NCBI GenBank assembly: GCA_031553505.1
Contig: JAVBLP010000020.1
Location: forward strand, 1 to 23,167
Origin: JAVBLP01 sp031553505
GTDB lineage: Bacteria; Elusimicrobiota; Endomicrobiia; Endomicrobiales; Endomicrobiaceae
Direction of reading: 5' to 3'
Length of the DNA: 23,167 nucleotides
Shown here: in pieces, positions 16,769 to 23,167 of the stretch
Layout of the letters: each line of letters starts with the position of its first letter
Numbering within the stretch: the first letter of the stretch is position 1
Notes under the pieces: model-generated
The model's database searches: none
The model's input: only the letters and a program-made list of their open reading frames with translations
Told to the model about the DNA's origin: nothing
Translations under genes and position numbers: made by a program

Positions 16769-18114
16769 TTCCAGGTGTATTTAACCGTATATGTAATAGT
16801 TTTTTCGGAATTTGCCGGTATTGACAGCAAAAATTCCGCAGTCCGGGAATCCGTTTTATTGAATTTCAGCGAACTTTCGGTTATGGTCCATTCGTTCCAT
16901 CTGTACATCGGTTCGACAACATTAACCTCAACAGCCGTATCTTTGCTGTTTTTGACCGTTATTTTATAGCTTTCTTCAGCGCTTTTTGAGGCGGATTTAT
17001 AGTTGGTCTGCGTTCTTTCTCCGGTAATATCAAATGCGTTTCCCGTATAAATTGAGAGTTTTGCGTCTTTCGCGGTATGGTCTATCGTATCTTCGCCTAC
17101 AAACTCCATTGCGTCACCGTCATATTTACAAACGCGCACCCTTCCTTTCGGCAGAGGAATTCCAAGATTATTCTCTTTAGAATTTTTAAACTCGAGATTT
17201 ACAGTAACTTTCGGATTTGCGTAACCGTTAAAAGTAAAAACTTTTTTTACCGGCACTTTTGACGCAGCCGTAAATTCTATCTGTTTTACTTCATTATCTT
17301 TTACGGTTGATTTCCTCTGAAGCTCGTAAATATGATATTCAAAAAACGCTTTTTCCTGAAAAGAAGGTGCCGCCGCGTACATTTTAGATTCATTAAGAAC
17401 CATATCATCCGCATATCCGTAATTCGCCTGCGCCTGCACCATATTAACGTCGCCTGCAACCAGTTTAAGTTTGGCGTCTTTATATGTGGCTCCGGAATTA
17501 TTTGTAACGGTAACCCAGCCGGTTATATCCGCCATAGTATCTTTCTCATTCGTAACTAAAACATAATCCGCGCTCCAGCCGATGCCGGCTGTTTGGTACG
17601 CAACTTCCATCGTATCTTTTCCTTCATATTCGCTTGCGATAAGCCAGGTAAGAGTAGGTTTAAGCCTCAGCCCTTCCGGCATCTTATCCAAAGAAATTTC
17701 GCCTTCGGGATTTAAAATAATTTTCTTTCCGGACTGCACAACCAAACCGCCGTAAGCGGATAATAATTTCCCGCTCAATTTGCCTCTTTTATCATTTCCG
17801 GTTCTTTCAATTTCTATATCTTTGCCTATATATTTGCTCAAAAGCTTATCGGTGCTTACCAGGTCATAATCAAAATTTTGTTCCAAAACAGTTATTTTAG
17901 ACGAGTTATTTATAAATTTAGGTAAAACGCTTGTGGCGTCTATATAAGCCGCTACTTCGTCAAATTCTATTTTCTGTACGTCTCTTTTAAGGTTTATTTC
18001 ACGGGTCTCTTTTACCAAAGCCCTGCCGCTGTTATAAATAGTTACCGCGACATCCGCATAGGATTGAGCGGCAAAAAAAGCCAAAGCTAAAACAAAAACG
18101 CTGATCTTTCTCAT
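16765..18114 (-). CDS. Secreted DUF4139-family protein, copy 2
   Basis: A 449-residue exported protein. It has a signal peptide (MRKISVFVLALAFFAAQSYA, likely cut before DVAVTIY), an N-terminal domain with NSGRALVKETREI, and then a DUF4139-type region with GIGWSADYVLV, GWVTV and DAKLKLVAGDVNMV at about 173-228. A C-terminal beta-rich stretch carries GIPLPKGRVRVCKYDGD and ends in KTITYTVKYTWK. It is a close paralogue of the gene just upstream, about two thirds identical by eye over the first 230 residues and in the same register to the end. Likely periplasmic or envelope-associated. The biochemical role of the family is not settled and I assign none. It overlaps deoC by four bases, so an envelope gene is translationally linked to a catabolic one. 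Confidence 0.85.
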   Translation of the reverse strand: MRKISVFVLALAFFAAQSYADVAVTIYNSGRALVKETREINLKRDVQKIEFDEVAAYIDATSVLPKFINNSSKITVLEQNFDYDLVSTDKLLSKYIGKDIEIERTGNDKRGKLSGKLLSAYGGLVVQSGKKIILNPEGEISLDKMPEGLRLKPTLTWLIASEYEGKDTMEVAYQTAGIGWSADYVLVTNEKDTMADITGWVTVTNNSGATYKDAKLKLVAGDVNMVQAQANYGYADDMVLNESKMYAAAPSFQEKAFFEYHIYELQRKSTVKDNEVKQIEFTAASKVPVKKVFTFNGYANPKVTVNLEFKNSKENNLGIPLPKGRVRVCKYDGDAMEFVGEDTIDHTAKDAKLSIYTGNAFDITGERTQTNYKSASKSAEESYKITVKNSKDTAVEVNVVEPMYRWNEWTITESSLKFNKTDSRTAEFLLSIPANSEKTITYTVKYTWK

Positions 18115-18123
18115 TTTATCCTC

Positions 18124-19476
18124 TTATTTCCATGTATATTTTACCGCATAACTTATTTCTTTTTCTCCGTTAGCCGGAACCGTCACAAGGAATTCCGCGG
18201 TGGAAGAATCGGTTTTCGTAAACGCAGTTGAATTATTTTCGATTTTCCAGTTATTCCAGCGGTAAAAATGTTCGACAATGTTAACTTCCACGGCTTCATC
18301 TTTGCTATTTTTCAAGGTTATTTTAAAACTTTCCGTTGCGGATTTGCTTTCAGTTTTGTATTCGGTTTGTTTTCTTTCTCCGGTTATGTCAAAAGCGTTC
18401 CCGATATAAATTGAAAGTTTGGCGTCTTTAGCGGTGTGGTCTATCTGGTTTTCGCCGATAAACTCCATTGAATCGCCGTCATATTTGCAGACCCTTACCC
18501 TTCCTTTTGGCAACGGTATTCCTAAATTGTTTTCCTTGGCGTTTTTAAAATCAAGGTTTACGGTAACTTTTTGGCCGTTTTTAATTCCGTCATAAGTAAA
18601 TACTTTTTTTACCGGAATCGCAGACGCTGTAACAAATTCTATCTGTTTTATTTCATTATTTTTTACAGTTGAATGCCTTTGGAGTTCATAAATATGATAT
18701 TCAAAAAATGATTTTTCCTGAAAAGACGGCTCTGCCGCTTTAGCCAAAGAAACAGTTTTATATCTAATATCGCTGCGGACATTACCAGCCGCAGGCACCA
18801 TATTAACATCGCCGGCTATAAGCTTAAGTTTGGCGTCATTAAATGTCGCGCCGCAGTAATTATTAACCGTCACCCAGCCCGTCATATCGGCTTTAACGTC
18901 TTTATCATCCGTTACCAAAACATAATCGGCGCTCCAGTTTATGCCGGATGTCTGGTAGGAAACTTCCAATTTTTTCACGCCGTCAACCTGGCTTGCAACA
19001 AGCCAAGTCAGAGTCGGCTTTAATCTTAATCCGTCCGGAAGTTCCGGCATGGAAATTTCTCCCGCAGGATTTAAAACAATTTTTTTATCGGTTTGTATTA
19101 CAAGTCCGCCGGAAGCGGATAAAAGAGTGCCGCTTATTTTGGGCCTTTTATCTTCGCCGGTTCTTTCAATTTCTATGTTTTTGCCTATATATTTGCTTAA
19201 AAGTTTATCTCTGCTGACCAAATCGTAATCAAAGTTCTGTTCCAAAACTTTTATTTTAGAAGCGTCGCTCAAAAATTTAGGAAGCACGCTTGTAGCGTCA
19301 ATCTGCGTGGCAACGTTATCAAATTCGATAAGCTGCACGTCTTTTATAAGCTTAACGTCGCGCGTTTCTTTAACCAAAGCCCTGTTGTTGTTATAAACAG
19401 TCACAGCGACATCGGCATATGCCGACAAAGAGCACATAAAAACAGCCGCTAATACTGCAGTTAAACATTTTTTCAT
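18124..19476 (-). CDS. Secreted DUF4139-family protein, copy 1
   Basis: A 450-residue exported protein with a signal peptide (MKKCLTAVLAAVFMCSLSAYA, cut before DVAVTVY) and the same domain order as its downstream paralogue. NNNRALVKETRDV is near the N-terminus, GINWSADYVLV and DAKLKLIAGDVNMV mark the DUF4139 region, and GIPLPKGRVRVCKYDGD lies in the C-terminal half. A variable stretch just after DAKLKLIAGDVNMV (about 229-248) differs most between the copies. An AAAGGAG lies seven bases before the ATG. It follows the lipoprotein gene after four bases and precedes copy 2 after nine bases. The pair looks like a local tandem duplication with later divergence. Function unknown; envelope location inferred from the signal peptide. 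Confidence 0.85.
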   Translation of the reverse strand: MKKCLTAVLAAVFMCSLSAYADVAVTVYNNNRALVKETRDVKLIKDVQLIEFDNVATQIDATSVLPKFLSDASKIKVLEQNFDYDLVSRDKLLSKYIGKNIEIERTGEDKRPKISGTLLSASGGLVIQTDKKIVLNPAGEISMPELPDGLRLKPTLTWLVASQVDGVKKLEVSYQTSGINWSADYVLVTDDKDVKADMTGWVTVNNYCGATFNDAKLKLIAGDVNMVPAAGNVRSDIRYKTVSLAKAAEPSFQEKSFFEYHIYELQRHSTVKNNEIKQIEFVTASAIPVKKVFTYDGIKNGQKVTVNLDFKNAKENNLGIPLPKGRVRVCKYDGDSMEFIGENQIDHTAKDAKLSIYIGNAFDITGERKQTEYKTESKSATESFKITLKNSKDEAVEVNIVEHFYRWNNWKIENNSTAFTKTDSSTAEFLVTVPANGEKEISYAVKYTWK

Positions 19477-19480
19477 GCTT

Positions 19481-20077
19481 TTACTCCTTTGAAACTATGT
19501 TTTCACGAGGTAAAGATCTGAGAATATACCTTACCGCGCCGTCTAAAGCTGAAGATAAATCTATCCCTTCATAAGTGTATGAATCGGTCCAGACCACTTC
19601 ACCCGTTTCCGCGTCAACCATATACGCGTAAACGCCTACGGTGGCATTGCTTGCCATTATTTTATTGTCTTCGCCAAGCCCGAAAGCCGTACCCAAATCG
19701 TACATATTTGAGCCGCTTATCTCTACAACATCATTTGTATAAATTACCGGCTGATGACGCCCTCTTTTATCATTTTCAGGCGTGCGTATTAAGTATTTTT
19801 TATCGGGTTGGAAAGTTGTAACGCTTCCTTCTATCAAAGCATCCGCTTCAGAGTTGGCGTCGGCGACAATTCTGTAGCCTTTAGCCAATAAGTTTTTCAT
19901 AAACGCGTTCTGTACCGCGCTTGCGGAGTTAGGATACATGGCGTCCGGAGAAAATTTTCCTACGCGGACAGTTTTTACCGAAGCAAAATCATAATCCGGT
20001 CTTACTACAGCCCTGTTTGAAGCGCACGAAACAAACAAAATAAAAAAAACAGCTAAAAAAGGAACTTTTTTAATCAT
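19481..20077 (-). CDS. Predicted outer-membrane lipoprotein
   Basis: A 198-residue protein with a lipoprotein signal: MIKKVPFLAVFFILFVSC, with Cys18 as the lipidation site and a non-Asp residue after it. The mature part begins with a linker, then DYDFASVKTVRVGKF, a helix (SAVQNAFMKNLLAKGYRIV) and a strand with ADALIEGSVTTF. Later strands include ATVGVYAYMVDAETGEVVW. This alternation of helix and strands recalls the CsgG/LpoB-like lipoprotein fold, but that is a guess from pattern only. It overlaps the TPR gene by eight bases and has AAGGGG six bases before its ATG. With the TPR and DUF4139 genes it forms an envelope block inside the operon. Confidence 0.75.
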   Translation of the reverse strand: MIKKVPFLAVFFILFVSCASNRAVVRPDYDFASVKTVRVGKFSPDAMYPNSASAVQNAFMKNLLAKGYRIVADANSEADALIEGSVTTFQPDKKYLIRTPENDKRGRHQPVIYTNDVVEISGSNMYDLGTAFGLGEDNKIMASNATVGVYAYMVDAETGEVVWTDSYTYEGIDLSSALDGAVRYILRSLPRENIVSKE

Positions 20078-20492
20078 TCAATTCCCCTTTTAGCTGGTTA
20101 ATATGTTTTTCCGCGAGAGATTTAAGCGTCTCGTCTTTTGAATATTTGGTGATTTTTTGCCATTTATCTATGGCTTGCTTTGTATCGCCTTCTTTTTCAT
20201 AGATCATCGCAAGCATATAGTGCGCAGCTACAATTTTTCTATTTATTTTCAGCGCCTGCTTAAAATTTTCTTTGGCATTGGCATAATCGTTTTTTTCAAG
20301 CTGTATAAGCCCCATAGCCATGTAATTATCGGAAGAATCGGGTTCGCTTTTAAGCCTTTCTTTAACGATTTCCATAGCCTCATCGGTTTTTCCTTCATTT
20401 AAGAGAGAAAGCGCCTGTTCCAAATCCGCAGAAGCTAAAGCGGCGGATGATACGGCAAAAAAGAAAAACAGACTCAAAAAAAACTTTTTCAT
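20070..20492 (-). CDS. Periplasmic tetratricopeptide-repeat protein
   Basis: A 140-residue protein with a signal peptide (MKKFFLSLFFFFAVSSAALA, likely cut before SADL) and about three TPR helices-pairs: ALSLLNEGKTDEAMEIV, YMAMGLIQLEKNDYANAKEN and YMLAMIYEKEGDTKQAIDKW. I place the start at 20492, not at the ATG at 20507. The later ATG begins the signal peptide directly, has GAGAGG five bases upstream, and avoids a 13-base overlap with rpiB. TPR proteins usually hold protein partners; here the partner may be the lipoprotein or the DUF4139 proteins encoded next. It begins two bases after rpiB. Confidence 0.8.
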   Translation of the reverse strand: MKKFFLSLFFFFAVSSAALASADLEQALSLLNEGKTDEAMEIVKERLKSEPDSSDNYMAMGLIQLEKNDYANAKENFKQALKINRKIVAAHYMLAMIYEKEGDTKQAIDKWQKITKYSKDETLKSLAEKHINQLKGELND

Positions 20493-20494
20493 GC

Positions 20495-20956
20495 TTACCT
20501 CTCGCATTGTTTCTTTTCAATCTCTCTGATTTTCGCAATCCTTTTGGCATGCCTTGCTTCAAATTCGGTTTCAAGAAAGATTTTTATTCTTGAGCAAAGC
20601 TCGCTGACTGTAGCGGTTCTTGAGCCTAAACACAACACATCCGCGCCGTTATGCTGCGCTGCGAGTTTTGCAGTGTCGTCATCCCAGCAAGGAGCAGCAA
20701 TAATGCCGTGCACTTTATTTGCCGCTATGGACATACCTATCCCGGTACCGCAGATAAGAATGCCTTTGTCGGCTTTTTTATTAAGCACCGCTTCGGCAAC
20801 CTGCACCGCATAATCGGGATAATCGCAGCTTCCGGGCCCGTTAAAACCGAAATCTTCAACTTCATAACCAATGCTTTCAAGATACTCTCTTACCGTATTT
20901 CTTACTTCAAATGCCGCGTGATCCGTGCCAAACGCCAGTTTTTTAATTTTATTCAT
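20495..20956 (-). CDS. rpiB: Ribose-5-phosphate isomerase B
   Basis: A 153-residue RpiB/LacAB-family isomerase that interconverts ribose-5-phosphate and ribulose-5-phosphate. Motifs: TDHAAFEVR at 11-19 (Asp12, His13), SCDYPDYA 43-50, GILICGTGIGMSIAANK 65-81 with the catalytic-base Cys69 and the GTGIG loop, and QHNGADVLCLGSR 101-113 with His102. Length is typical (about 145-155). The usual ARxHN is AAQHN here, a small departure. It overlaps pduL by four bases (ATGA). With transketolase in the same gene train, it carries ribose from nucleosides into the pentose phosphate pathway. Confidence 0.96.
   Translation of the reverse strand: MNKIKKLAFGTDHAAFEVRNTVREYLESIGYEVEDFGFNGPGSCDYPDYAVQVAEAVLNKKADKGILICGTGIGMSIAANKVHGIIAAPCWDDDTAKLAAQHNGADVLCLGSRTATVSELCSRIKIFLETEFEARHAKRIAKIREIEKKQCER
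20498..20503 (-). promoter_or_regulatory. Ribosome binding site that decides the TPR-gene start
   Basis: GAGAGG on the minus strand, overlapping the end of rpiB, five bases before the ATG at 20492. The alternative ATG at 20507 has only a weak AAAGA-like stretch before it. Confidence 0.65.
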
Positions 20957-21525
20957 TTTATTATATCCGCTTTATCGCCGTTTTTTATTAATGCCGCATT
21001 AGCTTCTTCAATATCTAAGTGGCACTCGAGTTCGGCGTTTTTTTCGTCAACCCTCACTACTACATTTTCGTATATTAAGGACCTTTCTCCTGAGACTTTT
21101 ATTGAAACCGTATCTCCTGTTTTAAAGTTCATCTCTTTCGCGTCCGAAACAGGGAAATGTATATGCCTTTTCGCGACAATTGCGCCTTCTTTCAGTGCAA
21201 CTGTCCCTTTCGGGCCTTTTAAAGTAACCGGAGCGGAGCCTTTTAAATCTCCGGACAGCCTGACAAACGCTTCTACTCCCAAATGCCTTGCATCGGCTAC
21301 GGTTATCTCTATCTGCGTCTGATTTCTTTCAGGCGCGACAATTCTTACATTAGGAATTTCATTTCTCGGCCCGACAACAGTTACAACTTCATTCGCGGCA
21401 AACTGCGCAGGCTGCAGCAAACCTTTCTTTTTCGTCAAAACATAACCTTTGCCAAAGAGCATTTCAACATGCTCTTTGGTTAAATGTATGTGTTTATTGG
21501 ATACATTTACGGTTACTTTTTTCAT
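20953..21525 (-). CDS. pduL: PduL-type phosphotransacylase (acetyl/propanoyl-CoA)
   Basis: A 190-residue PTAC-family enzyme that exchanges CoA for phosphate on a short acyl-CoA. It has the two zinc-binding His pairs: SNKHIHLT with His12 and His14, and AKRHIHF with His121 and His123. The signatures ERNQTQIEI (66-74) and SGDLKGSAPVTLKGPKG (91-107) are also present. The protein starts directly at the catalytic domain and lacks the N-terminal extension that targets PduL to microcompartments; no shell genes are nearby, so a cytosolic role in acetyl-phosphate and ATP formation is likely. It begins one base after the tpiA stop with no clear ribosome site, so coupling is probable. Acetate kinase is not in the window. 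Confidence 0.93.
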   Translation of the reverse strand: MKKVTVNVSNKHIHLTKEHVEMLFGKGYVLTKKKGLLQPAQFAANEVVTVVGPRNEIPNVRIVAPERNQTQIEITVADARHLGVEAFVRLSGDLKGSAPVTLKGPKGTVALKEGAIVAKRHIHFPVSDAKEMNFKTGDTVSIKVSGERSLIYENVVVRVDEKNAELECHLDIEEANAALIKNGDKADIIK

Positions 21526-21526
21526 T

Positions 21527-22279
21527 TTATTTAGAATATTTTACGAGCTGCGCGAAAGAATCGGCTTCCAAACTGGCGCCGCCTACCAAACCGCCGTCAA
21601 TATCAGGCTGTTTCATAAGTTCGGAAACATTTTTCGGATTTACGGAGCCGCCGTAAAGGATTCTCACTTTGTCCGCGGCGTCATTATAGATTTCTTTGTA
21701 AAGTTTTCTTATAAAAGCGTGCACGTCCTGAGCCTGTTCGGGAGTTGCCGTTTTTCCGGTGCCGATTGCCCATACTGGTTCATACGCTATAACAACAGTT
21801 GAAGCTTCTTCAGCGGATAAGTTTGCCATTCCGCCTCTTATCTGCGTTTCAATAACTTTGAAAGTTACATTTTTTTCCCTTTCATCAAGCGTTTCGCCTA
21901 CGCAAACTACAGGAATTAATCCTGACGCAAAAGCGGCTTTTGCCCTTTTGTTTACCGTTTCGTCTGTTTCGCCGAAGTACTGCCTGCGTTCGGAATGTCC
22001 GATTATTACATAAGAACATCCACAATCTTTAACCATAGCGGGAGAAATTTCCCCGGTAAAAGCGCCTTTTGCTTCCCAAAAAAGGTTTTGGGCGCCAAGG
22101 TTTATATTTGAACCTTTAATTTCATTATTTACGGCATAAAGAGAAGTAAATGTTGGGCAAACTAAAATTTCTACGTCTTTTACATCCGCGACAGCCGTTT
22201 TCAAAGCTTTTACCATATCAACAGCTTCCGCAACTGTTTTGTTCATCTTCCAATTTCCTGCCATAAGCGGTTTTCTCAT
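21527..22279 (-). CDS. tpiA: Triosephosphate isomerase
   Basis: A 250-residue TIM-barrel enzyme that interconverts dihydroxyacetone phosphate and glyceraldehyde-3-phosphate. Catalytic and phosphate residues: Asn9 and Lys11 in GNWKMN, His95 in IIGHSERR, Glu167 in AYEPVWAIGTGKT, and the ILYGGSV loop at 207-213. I chose the ATG at 22279 over an in-frame one at 22333. The family begins with MRKPLMAGNWKMN, an AAGGAG stands seven bases upstream of 22279, and the upstream ATG lies before the predicted transcription start. It is the first gene after the strong promoter and uses the glyceraldehyde-3-phosphate made by DeoC and transketolase. Confidence 0.97.
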   Translation of the reverse strand: MRKPLMAGNWKMNKTVAEAVDMVKALKTAVADVKDVEILVCPTFTSLYAVNNEIKGSNINLGAQNLFWEAKGAFTGEISPAMVKDCGCSYVIIGHSERRQYFGETDETVNKRAKAAFASGLIPVVCVGETLDEREKNVTFKVIETQIRGGMANLSAEEASTVVIAYEPVWAIGTGKTATPEQAQDVHAFIRKLYKEIYNDAADKVRILYGGSVNPKNVSELMKQPDIDGGLVGGASLEADSFAQLVKYSK

Positions 22280-22286
22280 AATACAT

Positions 22287-22292
22287 CTCCTT
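22287..22292 (-). promoter_or_regulatory. Ribosome binding site that decides the tpiA start
   Basis: AAGGAG on the minus strand, seven bases before the ATG at 22279. It rules out the 18-codon upstream extension. Confidence 0.8.
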
Positions 22293-22315
22293 TTTTGATT
22301 GTAATTGAATGCGAA

Positions 22316-22344
22316 ATTATACCAGATTTGCACTGTGTTTTCAA
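22316..22344 (-). promoter_or_regulatory. Near-consensus sigma-70 promoter for the tpiA gene train
   Basis: On the minus strand, the -35 box TTGAAA (22339-22344; consensus TTGACA) is followed by 17 bases and a perfect TATAAT (22316-22321). Transcription would start near 22309, giving a leader of about 30 bases before tpiA. It lies in the only gap over 30 bases in the window. No operator palindrome is obvious. Confidence 0.75.
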
Positions 22345-22387
22345 CCTGATTTTTATTGATTTTACAAAGCGATTTTGTTGTTTTGGT

Positions 22388-23167
22388 TTACTTTGCGGAT
22401 ATTTCTTTTTTGTATGCGCTAAGCGCCTGCGGAAAAATCTCTAATACTTTTTCAATTACACCCTGGAAAACAGATATTGCTATACCGTAATTTGTCACGG
22501 GTATGCCAGAGCCAATGGCTTTATTTAGCCTTGAAAGCATCGCTTTTCTGTTTAGCGTGCACGCCCCGCAGTGAATTATGAGTTTGTACTGCCGTAAGTT
22601 TTCAGGATAGTCCTGTCCGGACGAAATATCGGTTTGGATATTTTTTCCGGTATATTCTTTAAGCCATTTTGGTATTTTTATCCTTCCTATATCATCAGAT
22701 GAAGCATGGTGGGTGCAGGCTTCGGCAATAAGCACCTTATCACCGTCTTCCAGATTATTTAAAGCCGCCGCGCCTTTTGCCATCTCAACAATATCGGATT
22801 TTTCAGCGGCAAAAATAGTAGAAAATGTAGCGAGCTTTACATTTTTAGGCGTTTTTAAAACTACTTCTTGCACAACCTGCGAATCCGTAACAACTAAAGA
22901 TGGCGGCGTTTTCAGTTTTTTTAAAGCGTTTTCGTATTCCGTATTTTTAACTATAAAAGACAAAGCATTAAAATCCAGAATATTTCTTATTGTCTGCACC
23001 TGCGGCATAATCAGCCTGCCCCTGGGAGCGCCTAAATCAACAGGCACAACCAAAACAACTACGGAATCTTTCAAAATAACGTTTTTTAAAACGGAGTGGT
23101 TTTCAATAAAATCATCGGGGAGAATTTCTACTAATATTCTCTTAAAATCATTTAAAAATGCGTCTCT
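22388..23167 (-). CDS. hydF: [FeFe]-hydrogenase maturation GTPase HydF (5' end beyond window)
   Basis: The reading frame is open from the right window edge to the TAA at 22388, giving 260 residues of a larger protein (full HydF is about 400). HydF is the scaffold on which HydE and HydG products build the two-iron subcluster of the H-cluster before delivery to hydrogenase. The visible part covers the end of the linker and the C-terminal cluster-binding domain. VVVLVVPVDLGAPRGRLIMP and QVQTIRNILD are typical of the dimerisation domain. AEACTHH and IIHCGACTLNR carry the three conserved Cys that bind a 4Fe-4S cluster. A TTG at 23074 is not the start; homology continues upstream of it. The N-terminal GTPase domain lies outside the window. 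Its presence implies H2 metabolism. Confidence 0.95.
   Translation of the reverse strand, partial: RDAFLNDFKRILVEILPDDFIENHSVLKNVILKDSVVVLVVPVDLGAPRGRLIMPQVQTIRNILDFNALSFIVKNTEYENALKKLKTPPSLVVTDSQVVQEVVLKTPKNVKLATFSTIFAAEKSDIVEMAKGAAALNNLEDGDKVLIAEACTHHASSDDIGRIKIPKWLKEYTGKNIQTDISSGQDYPENLRQYKLIIHCGACTLNRKAMLSRLNKAIGSGIPVTNYGIAISVFQGVIEKVLEIFPQALSAYKKEISAK

Larger units (their letters stand above)
22280..22387. other. hydF-tpiA intergenic region
   Basis: This 108-base AT-rich gap holds the tpiA promoter and ribosome site. Downstream of hydF there is only a weak five-base hairpin (ACAAA/TTTGT) without a proper U-tract, so I do not call a terminator; read-through from hydF is possible. Confidence 0.5.

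Noticed and set aside
20493..20507. Upstream ATG for the TPR protein
   Set aside because: It would place five extra residues before the signal peptide, overlap rpiB and lack a good ribosome site.
22280..22333. An 18-codon N-terminal extension of triosephosphate isomerase
   Set aside because: The extension overlaps the promoter -10 box and lacks homology; the ATG at 22279 has a strong ribosome site and the family N-terminus.
22358..22375. Possible terminator after hydF
   Set aside because: The hairpin has a five-base AT-rich stem and no adjoining U-tract of the usual kind.
23072..23074. TTG as the start of a 228-residue protein
   Set aside because: HydF-like sequence continues in frame to the window edge with no stop, so the gene is simply cut by the window.

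Overview
All sixteen genes in this window read on the minus strand, so transcription runs from base 23167 down to base 1. The sequence is AT-leaning, with short Shine-Dalgarno motifs of the AAGGAG type and very tight gene packing. An N-terminal signal peptide with an autotransporter-type C-terminus, a lipoprotein and periplasmic proteins point to a Gram-negative, diderm bacterium. HydF (maturation of [FeFe]-hydrogenase) and a sugar/nucleoside fermentation gene set point to an anaerobe. The mixture would suit Elusimicrobiota/Endomicrobia or another deep-branching fermenting diderm phylum, but this placement is inference; no rRNA gene is present.

Right edge (23167-22388): the C-terminal part of hydF, cut by the window end. 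A 108-base gap follows, carrying a near-consensus sigma-70 promoter (TTGAAA, 17 bases, TATAAT) that fires toward the next genes. From there fifteen genes follow with no gap longer than 26 bases and many ATGA or TAATG overlaps: tpiA, pduL, rpiB, a TPR periplasmic protein, a lipoprotein, two tandem DUF4139 paralogues, deoC, a membrane triple-GAF sensor protein, split transketolase (N and C subunits), deoB, a purine nucleoside phosphorylase, a pyrimidine nucleoside phosphorylase, recJ, and a giant autotransporter adhesin that runs off the left edge.

The metabolic genes form a coherent route. The two nucleoside phosphorylases release (deoxy)ribose-1-phosphate, DeoB converts it to the 5-phosphate, and DeoC splits deoxyribose-5-phosphate into acetaldehyde and glyceraldehyde-3-phosphate. 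RpiB and transketolase take the ribose branch, TpiA handles the triose, and PduL can make acetyl-phosphate from acetyl-CoA. HydF upstream hints that electrons may leave as H2. RecJ, an exonuclease that releases deoxynucleotides, sits inside the same gene train.

The left 6.7 kb is one uninterrupted minus-strand reading frame (2232 codons in the window, no stop reached). It encodes a signal peptide, about 59 units of roughly 30 residues with chlamydial Pmp-like GGA[IV] and FxxN motifs, a linker, and the start of an autotransporter beta-barrel. The units are organised into a higher-order repeat of about 1.68 kb (about 560 residues). This is the most striking object in the window. I saw no tRNA, rRNA, CRISPR, insertion sequence or clear terminator, and no gene-free stretch over 300 bases.
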